33,961 nucleotides of DNA, taken from NCBI RefSeq assembly GCF_001468135.1, contig NZ_LNYU01000050.1:69304-103264 (forward strand), given 5' to 3'. This document shows, piece by piece, positions 32,916 through 33,961 of the stretch; position 1 is the stretch's first letter; each line of letters starts with the position of its first letter. The stretch is from Legionella santicrucis (GTDB taxonomy: Bacteria; Pseudomonadota; Gammaproteobacteria; Legionellales; Legionellaceae). The notes beneath the pieces are model-generated. The model was not told the origin of the DNA. It worked only from the letters and a program-made list of their open reading frames with translations, and made no database searches. A program made the position numbers and the translations under genes.

Positions 32916-33818
32916 TCATAAAATAGTTAATATGCTTTGAGCTGCATCTAAAAGGACTTCTCTTCCTAGAGGTAAAACACATCTTCTCGAGAAATGTCCA
33001 TAAGGAAAATTTTTAATACAAGGAGTATTAATCCGTAACGACCATTCCTCAATCACATCGTCAACAGTCCCATCACGTTCAGGAAAATACTTTGCAGTAC
33101 AGCGAGCAAATTGACCAAAGATCACTCCATTTACTTCATCAAAAAAACCAGCCATAGCAAGCTGAGAAAGTCGGCTATCTACCTGATAAGGTTCGGCACC
33201 CACATCCTCTAACACTAAAATACAATTTGTTACTTCAGGTTGATAGGGTGTGCCCATTAATGAAACCCATGACTCTAAATTCCCCCCCACTAATCTTCCT
33301 TGAACAAGGCCAGGTTTTACTGTTTGACCTTCATTGATTTGAAAAGACTCTCCTCTAAGGCAAGCCCAAAGCGTTGCTTCAATCAAAGAATCAGGGTGTT
33401 CCCTATCGATATCACCAAAAACAAAACCAGTACAAGAAATAATTCCCGCTTTTTTGAGTAACCCTGCTTGTAACGCGGTGGTATCACTAAATCCGCTTAA
33501 ATATTTAGGGTGAGCGCGTATAATATCATAATCAAGAAGGGGTAATATTCGTTGTGAACCATATCCCCCTCCAATAGCCATAATCGTTTTAACCTCATTA
33601 TCTATAAAATAATCCATGAGATCACTTGCTCGATATTCATCTTCTCCTGCTAAAAAACGATCCCTAGCATACACATGCTGCCCTACTTTCACTTTAAACC
33701 CTTTTTGCTGCAAATAAGAAATACCTTTTTCAAGCAATCCAGGAAGCATTGGGCTTGAGGGGGTAATCAGCCCAATAGTATCACCCAATCTCAATGGATC
33801 CGGGTAAAGGTAATTCAT
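32916..33818 (-). CDS. LD-carboxypeptidase, peptidase family S66
   Basis: 300 residues, typical length. The catalytic triad of family S66 is visible: serine in LSGFSDTTAL near residue 110, glutamate in LVLEDVGAEPYQVD near 205, and histidine in FPYGHFSRR near 275. The family also shows IGLITPSSP at the start and GGGYGSQRILPLLD. It releases the terminal D-alanine from murein tetrapeptides in the cytoplasm during peptidoglycan recycling; microcin-immunity relatives have the same fold. The ribosome-binding site GGAG lies seven bases before the ATG. Standalone on the minus strand; no recycling genes are adjacent. Confidence 0.88.
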   Translation of the reverse strand: MNYLYPDPLRLGDTIGLITPSSPMLPGLLEKGISYLQQKGFKVKVGQHVYARDRFLAGEDEYRASDLMDYFIDNEVKTIMAIGGGYGSQRILPLLDYDIIRAHPKYLSGFSDTTALQAGLLKKAGIISCTGFVFGDIDREHPDSLIEATLWACLRGESFQINEGQTVKPGLVQGRLVGGNLESWVSLMGTPYQPEVTNCILVLEDVGAEPYQVDSRLSQLAMAGFFDEVNGVIFGQFARCTAKYFPERDGTVDDVIEEWSLRINTPCIKNFPYGHFSRRCVLPLGREVLLDAAQSILTIL

Positions 33819-33902
33819 CTTATTCTCCGCAATTAAGGTAATTTATTCAACGCATAAGAGATTAGACTTCGATTTATTAACTCATGTTACGCACACTCAG
33901 TT

Positions 33903-33961
33903 TTAAGCGGTCATATTTTTGAGCTCCTGCCAAGCAATTTGGTTTGCTCTAACAATGAGTT
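33903..33961 (-). CDS. Possible 3' end of a gene running out of the window
   Basis: One minus-strand frame is open from the window edge to a TAA at 33903-33905. It gives 18 residues (LIVRANQIAWQELKNMTA) with a plausible protein-like composition. Too short to identify, and chance is possible. Confidence 0.3.
   Translation of the reverse strand, partial: LIVRANQIAWQELKNMTA

Overview
The window looks like a piece of a Legionella or close Legionellaceae chromosome. It is AT-rich and carries housekeeping parE. Around parE lie many genes of a type common in that genus: helical proteins with no recognisable domain, a histidine-phosphatase-fold protein with an acidic tail, a papain-like amidase, a cyclic-nucleotide-gated patatin and a bufferin operon. 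The genus assignment is inferred from gene style and content; no 16S or other species marker is present. I saw no tRNA, rRNA or CRISPR array.

Layout. Positions 1-2440 are mobile or decayed: a reverse-transcriptase gene on the minus strand, broken into two frames at a run of nine G, and an intact IS982-family transposase. Positions 2440-6087 hold a three-repeat YbjQ (UPF0145) protein, a secreted beta-barrel-like protein and a large membrane protein of unknown function. Positions 6215-10001 hold an envelope-glycan group: a GT2-GtrA fusion translationally coupled to an ArnT-like glycosyltransferase, then a secreted polysaccharide deacetylase. Positions 10100-13801 hold a small membrane protein, a DJ-1/PfpI protein, a YggU protein, an unknown helical protein and an outer-membrane protein. 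A 571-base gene-poor stretch in this part contains a possible folded RNA.

Positions 13943-17836 hold a double-ATPase peptide transporter subunit and parE. A 444-base gap follows, holding a MITE-like inverted-repeat element. Positions 18281-21340 hold four co-oriented genes: two paralogous unknown proteins, a secreted metallo-beta-lactamase-fold hydrolase and a papain-like amidase. After a VOC protein with a small basic partner and a DedA protein comes a bufferin operon on the minus strand (23002-24970): precursor peptide, MNIO (DUF692) enzyme and DUF2063 partner. It has a clear sigma-70-type promoter and a terminator hairpin between the precursor and enzyme genes.

Positions 25200-30093 hold what I read as a cyclic-nucleotide signalling circuit: a REC-class III cyclase response regulator, an overlapping MASE1 histidine kinase, and a patatin lipase with an N-terminal cNMP-binding domain. 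The window ends with minus-strand genes for a peptide deformylase with a signal-like N-terminus, a HAD phosphatase, a histidine-phosphatase-fold protein and an LD-carboxypeptidase.

The strongest points of interest are the cyclase-kinase-lipase group, the bufferin operon with its internal terminator, the G9 switch in the reverse transcriptase, the glycan-modification trio, and the unknown paralogue pair next to two secreted or cysteine hydrolase-like proteins.
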